Shown here: positions 12,908-15,405 of the stretch, piece after piece
Numbering within the stretch: position 1 is the stretch's first letter
Layout of the letters: each line of letters begins with the position of its first letter
Origin: CAZEQD01 sp964514305
GTDB lineage: Bacteria > Acidobacteriota > Aminicenantia > Aminicenantales > Aminicenantaceae
Reading direction: 5' to 3'
Assembly (NCBI GenBank): GCA_964514305.1
Contig: CAZEQD010000049.1
Location: 1-15,405, forward strand
Length of the DNA: 15,405 nt
The notes under the pieces: model-generated
Databases searched by the model: none
What the model saw: the letters and a program-made list of their open reading frames with translations, nothing else
What the model was told of the DNA's origin: nothing
Program-made: the position numbers and the translations under genes

Positions 12908-13897
12908 ATGACCAGAAAAAAATTTTGTTATGCTCTGGCTATAGCTTTAATGATAGTCAATATGAATTCCTCTCTATTTTCTTTAAACAGAGAATTGAGC
13001 GCCATAAGGTTAAAAGAAGTTTTAACTATCGGCAGTTTAAATGACGATTTGCTCTTTCAATGGGTGGGAGTTGCGTCTGACTCGGAGGGAAATATTTATG
13101 TTACAGATGCCATGGATTATTCTCTAAAAAAATTTAATCCTCAGGGTAAATTAATCAAAAAAACGGGCGGGAAAGGCCAGGGGCCGGGTGAATTTATGGC
13201 CCCCCGGTCCCTTGGCTCCTCTCAAAAATATCTGTATGCTGTTGACCAGTATCTCCTTGGCCTTCATGTTTTTGACCTGGAACTTAATTTCAAACACCGC
13301 CTTCCTTTGAAATTTCCAGTTGACGACTTGAAAGTTATATCTGATTCTCAGTTGGCTGTGAGCACTATTTCTCCTAACCGTCCTCCAAGGGTGTATATTT
13401 TTGATGCAAGTGGTCAATTGGTTAAAGAAATAATTTATGATGACAAGACTTTACCTTTAATGATGGATATGATTAGTTTCGATTTTGATAGTGAGGGTAA
13501 TCTCTTTCTCGTATATTCTTATCAGGATAAGATTGAAAAATTCAGTCCCCAGCAGAAAAAGTTGTGGACGACCAGTCTGTTTAAAGGAAAAAAGTCAAAA
13601 AGAAAGAAGGTGGCCTCTTTTATTGTTCCTCAAGATGTTATTTACAAAGATGCAGTCCTTGATAAGCGAGGCTATCTTTTTGTCCTTGGAGGGGATTTTT
13701 CTAAAAACAAAAGCCGCGATGTATATGTTCTGAATTCAGAAGGAAAACACCTGACTACTTTTACTTTGTCTGAACCTTCCCATTGTTTATACATTGACCA
13801 GCATAATTTTCTGTATTCCCGAGCTGGCGAAGGCATCAGCCTCAAAAAATACCAAATTGATTATATATATGGAAAAAGTGTGAAGAGTGAAAAGTAA
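12908..13897 (+). CDS. secreted 6-bladed beta-propeller (NHL-like) protein
   Basis: The 329-residue protein has a signal peptide (about 1-25). Repeated propeller strands follow, recognisable by DSEGNIYVTD (59-68), FNPQGKLIKKTGGKGQGPGEF, YLYAVDQ, IFDASGQLVKE, DSEGNLFLVYS, DKRGYLFVLGGD and LNSEGKHL. The GxGxGPGEF loop is typical of the 6-bladed beta-propeller family common in Bacteroidetes and Aminicenantes-type genomes, whose molecular role is mostly unknown. It is probably periplasmic or surface-exposed and is not an obvious lipoprotein. AAAGGA lies before ATG. It follows two small cysteine-pair genes, and a redoxin and a membrane protein follow it. The last residues VKSEK and the TAA are read from an iteron tract, so the mature C-terminus may be longer than the ancestral one. 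Confidence 0.85.
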   Translation: MTRKKFCYALAIALMIVNMNSSLFSLNRELSAIRLKEVLTIGSLNDDLLFQWVGVASDSEGNIYVTDAMDYSLKKFNPQGKLIKKTGGKGQGPGEFMAPRSLGSSQKYLYAVDQYLLGLHVFDLELNFKHRLPLKFPVDDLKVISDSQLAVSTISPNRPPRVYIFDASGQLVKEIIYDDKTLPLMMDMISFDFDSEGNLFLVYSYQDKIEKFSPQQKKLWTTSLFKGKKSKRKKVASFIVPQDVIYKDAVLDKRGYLFVLGGDFSKNKSRDVYVLNSEGKHLTTFTLSEPSHCLYIDQHNFLYSRAGEGISLKKYQIDYIYGKSVKSEK

Positions 13898-13930
13898 AAG
13901 GTTTAAAGTTAAAAGCTTAAGGAAAGAACC
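13876..13930 (+). repeat. heptad iteron tract at the 3' end of the propeller gene
   Basis: AGTGTGAAGAGTGAAAAGT encodes the last residues of the propeller protein. It is followed by GGTTTAAAGTTAAAAGC and TTAAGGAAAGAACC, and then the gap. The tract resumes at 14036 after the Ns. Confidence 0.65.
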
Positions 13931-14030
13931 NNNNNNNNNNNNNNNNNNNNNNNNNNNNNNNNNNNNNNNNNNNNNNNNNNNNNNNNNNNNNNNNNNNNNN
14001 NNNNNNNNNNNNNNNNNNNNNNNNNNNNNN
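13931..14030. other. assembly gap (100 N)
   Basis: This is exactly 100 Ns between two iteron segments. Unlike the first gap, its flanks do not overlap directly, but both sides are family repeats. It was probably broken by repeat collapse; true length is unknown. Confidence 0.95.
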
Positions 14031-14035
14031 TAATA

Positions 14036-14068
14036 AGTTTAAAGTTTAAAGTGAAAAGTGAAGAGCAA
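14036..14068 (+). repeat. heptad iteron tract right of the second gap
   Basis: AGTTTAAAGTTTAAAGTGAA then AAGTGAAGAGCAAGG, leading directly into the REP-like unit at 14070. It has the same polarity as the tract on the left of the gap. Confidence 0.6.
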
Positions 14069-14069
14069 G

Positions 14070-14231
14070 GTGTAGAGTCTGCTGTCCTCAATGGACCGTT
14101 AATTGGATAACGGACCTGCAGGATCTGCTGTCAGTGGTGGCCGTTCAATAAAAATGGACCATTCGGAGAATGCTTCCTACGGGGATAGAAGGCTTGGAGT
14201 CTGCGGGCCCCTCGGAGAGCAGTCCCTACAG
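14070..14231. repeat. cluster of REP-like units in both orientations
   Basis: Forward units lie at 14070-14100 (with AGTCTGCTGTCC and ending GGACCGTT) and 14115-14145 (ATCTGCTGTC and GGCCGTT). Two decayed reverse units follow, at about 14153-14182 and 14197-14231 (ending GTCCCTACAG). Opposed copies in one cluster could fold into a larger hairpin. Confidence 0.5.
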
Positions 14232-14289
14232 CGCATGATGCCCTAAACAGACCGTTAACAAATATTTGTAATAAAAGGAGAAAGGTGCA

Positions 14290-14841
14290 ATGAAAAAGGC
14301 AGAAATATTAATGAAAATCATAATGGCCTTATCCCTCATAGCTCTGATTGTAGGCTTGGTTCCCGGCCATAGCTCTTTTTTAAATGGAAGACCATCTTGC
14401 CTTTCTGGCTTTTTCCCACAAATTAAGGCTCACTTCCCAACCAGCCATTATCAAAACAAAATGCTCATATTTATAATCGATTTTAGAAGCTTTATGTGTC
14501 AGGCTTGCCTTAATTCCTTCCTTGAATTTCACCAGCTTATTTCTCCCTGGCTGACGATGGTGACTGTTTGGGGTGTCCTTGTGGTTAATCCTCAGTCTAA
14601 TCCTGAAGATGAAGAGATGGCCATAGGTATTGCTGTTAAAAAAGCCCAAGGCTTTTTAACAGCCAATGCTCTTCAATTCCCCCTGATTGTTGATCGCTTT
14701 CATATTTTTAACCCCATAGCAGGAAAAGGAACATCTGTTATCTTTTGTAATGCTGATAATAAAATAATTAAAAAGTATGTTTTTCCATTGGCTCCATCTC
14801 AGTTAAAGGAAATTATTAATTATATTCAAGATGAAAAATAG
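14290..14841 (+). CDS. membrane-anchored thioredoxin-like redoxin
   Basis: The 183-residue protein has one N-terminal hydrophobic segment (about 8-25) and an exported thioredoxin-type domain. The redox motif is CQAC (70-73) in DFRSFMCQACLNSF, placed after the first beta strand as in TlpA/AhpC-like proteins. LQFPLIVD and GTSVIFCNADNKIIKKYV resemble the later strands of the fold, although the usual cis-proline segment is not obvious. Additional cysteines are at 37 and near the GTSVIFC strand. It probably reduces or shuffles thiols outside the cytoplasm. AAAGGAGAAAGG precedes ATG. Downstream of the cysteine-pair mini-proteins and the propeller, it may act on their disulfides, which is inference. 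The exact subfamily is unresolved. Confidence 0.8.
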   Translation: MKKAEILMKIIMALSLIALIVGLVPGHSSFLNGRPSCLSGFFPQIKAHFPTSHYQNKMLIFIIDFRSFMCQACLNSFLEFHQLISPWLTMVTVWGVLVVNPQSNPEDEEMAIGIAVKKAQGFLTANALQFPLIVDRFHIFNPIAGKGTSVIFCNADNKIIKKYVFPLAPSQLKEIINYIQDEK

Positions 14842-14869
14842 AATAGATTAACTGCAAATTATCAAGCTT

Positions 14870-15346
14870 ATGGACCTTTTCTACTCCCTGGGACTGGTTG
14901 TTTGTTTCATTATCTTCTTTCTCCACCTGAAGATTTTGAGCGACAGAAAAAGACTGATAGGCACCATAAAAGAGCAATGGTCAACTATTTTTAGCCCTTA
15001 TTTACCTTTAAATTGGCTGAAATGGCTGTTGGTGGCTGTATATTTGATATGGAGTATAATTTGGCTGGTTAAGGCACCTGAGGCTAAAGGACCTCATGGC
15101 AACTTCCTGCTGGTGGCTTTATTATTAAGCTTTTCGCCTCGGGCTCAAGTCTATTATGGCTCCCGGGGGATTATTATTAAGATGAGGGCTATTACCTGGA
15201 AGCAAATAATAGAAAAGAAAGTTATTGTTAAAAGTAAAAGAAAGTTCTTGGTGATAAAATTAGAGCCTTCAGCCTCGCCGCGGCAGAAAACCATAAAAAT
15301 CCCCCTGCCGACCAATATTCGGGGAATTAACAAACATAATAAGTGA
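14870..15346 (+). CDS. small membrane protein, DUF5673/PH-like tail
   Basis: The 158-residue protein has an N-terminal membrane segment (about 3-20), a second (about 50-67, WLKWLLVAVYLIWSIIWLV) and a possible third (about 79-92). A basic cytoplasmic-looking tail follows, with YYGSRGIIIKMRAITWKQI. The GI...W..I pattern in a beta-rich tail resembles DUF5673 or bacterial PH-like domains; I hold this loosely. No Shine-Dalgarno precedes ATG 14870, which lies 28 bases after the redoxin stop, so it may be translationally coupled or start elsewhere. It closes the same-strand cluster and is followed within five bases by an inverted-repeat element end. Confidence 0.7.
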   Translation: MDLFYSLGLVVCFIIFFLHLKILSDRKRLIGTIKEQWSTIFSPYLPLNWLKWLLVAVYLIWSIIWLVKAPEAKGPHGNFLLVALLLSFSPRAQVYYGSRGIIIKMRAITWKQIIEKKVIVKSKRKFLVIKLEPSASPRQKTIKIPLPTNIRGINKHNK

Positions 15347-15350
15347 AGTT

Positions 15351-15405
15351 TGGGGTCAGACCTTCATAAGTTTCATAACTTTAATTTTTACAATAATTCT
15401 AATAG
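15351..15405. mobile_element. end of a second copy of the inverted-repeat element (truncated by window)
   Basis: The copy starts TGGGGTCAGACC and matches the reverse complement of the right end of the 3711-3845 element through its terminal repeat. It continues into the core (TTTAATTTTTAC, AATAATT) with a few mismatches. It runs off the window, so whether it is another small element or the border of a full transposon is unknown. Confidence 0.65.

Larger units (their letters stand above)
13898..14289. other. 392-bp intergenic region inside the propeller-redoxin cluster
   Basis: It holds forward iterons, a 100-N gap and about four REP-like units (14070-14231). The redoxin leader, with AAAGGAGAAAGG, begins near 14274. 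No gene is seen in the known bases; the gap could hide more repeat or a small gene. Confidence 0.6.

Overview
The window is about 15.4 kb of bacterial chromosome. It is AT-leaning, with good Shine-Dalgarno sites before most genes and intergenic DNA packed with short dispersed repeats. Two 100-base N runs mark scaffold gaps, so this is probably an assembled metagenome or draft genome. Universal genes (rpmE, prfA, prmC, gltX), hutU, a secreted 6-bladed beta-propeller with a GPGEF loop and a membrane-anchored redoxin would suit an uncultured lineage such as Aminicenantes or a relative. That placement is an inference from gene style; no rRNA or clear phylogenetic marker is present.

Layout: (1) 83-2250, a translation operon rpmE-prfA-prmC (L31, release factor 1 and the enzyme that methylates its GGQ glutamine). 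(2) 2396-7978, two minus-strand cyclic-di-GMP proteins around a plus-strand coiled-coil gene. One is a receiver-like/HD-GYP phosphodiesterase. The other is a receiver-like/GAF/GGDEF/PilZ cyclase with intact active site, inhibitory site and PilZ motifs. Both receiver-like domains lack the phospho-acceptor aspartate. (3) 8537-11903, gltX and an isolated urocanate hydratase gene. (4) 12345-15346, a same-strand cluster: two tandem paralogous mini-proteins, each with an N-terminal hydrophobic segment and two Cx6C motifs, then a secreted propeller, a CQAC redoxin and a small membrane protein. This last cluster is the best candidate for an undescribed system. It resembles the small-peptide plus propeller neighbourhoods (NVEALA type) known from Bacteroidetes.

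The intergenic DNA has its own architecture. A 135-bp element with perfect 33-bp terminal inverted repeats lies at 3711-3845, and one end of a second copy lies at the right window edge. A second family pairs a 31-nt REP-like palindrome with degenerate 7-bp iterons (AGTGAAA type) in a fixed relative orientation. The iteron tracts begin exactly at gene 3' ends and supply the stop codon and last residues of several proteins. Both N gaps fall inside this family.

Functionally the window combines housekeeping translation, second-messenger signalling and an envelope or secreted thiol/propeller module. Nothing in the sequence links these directly.
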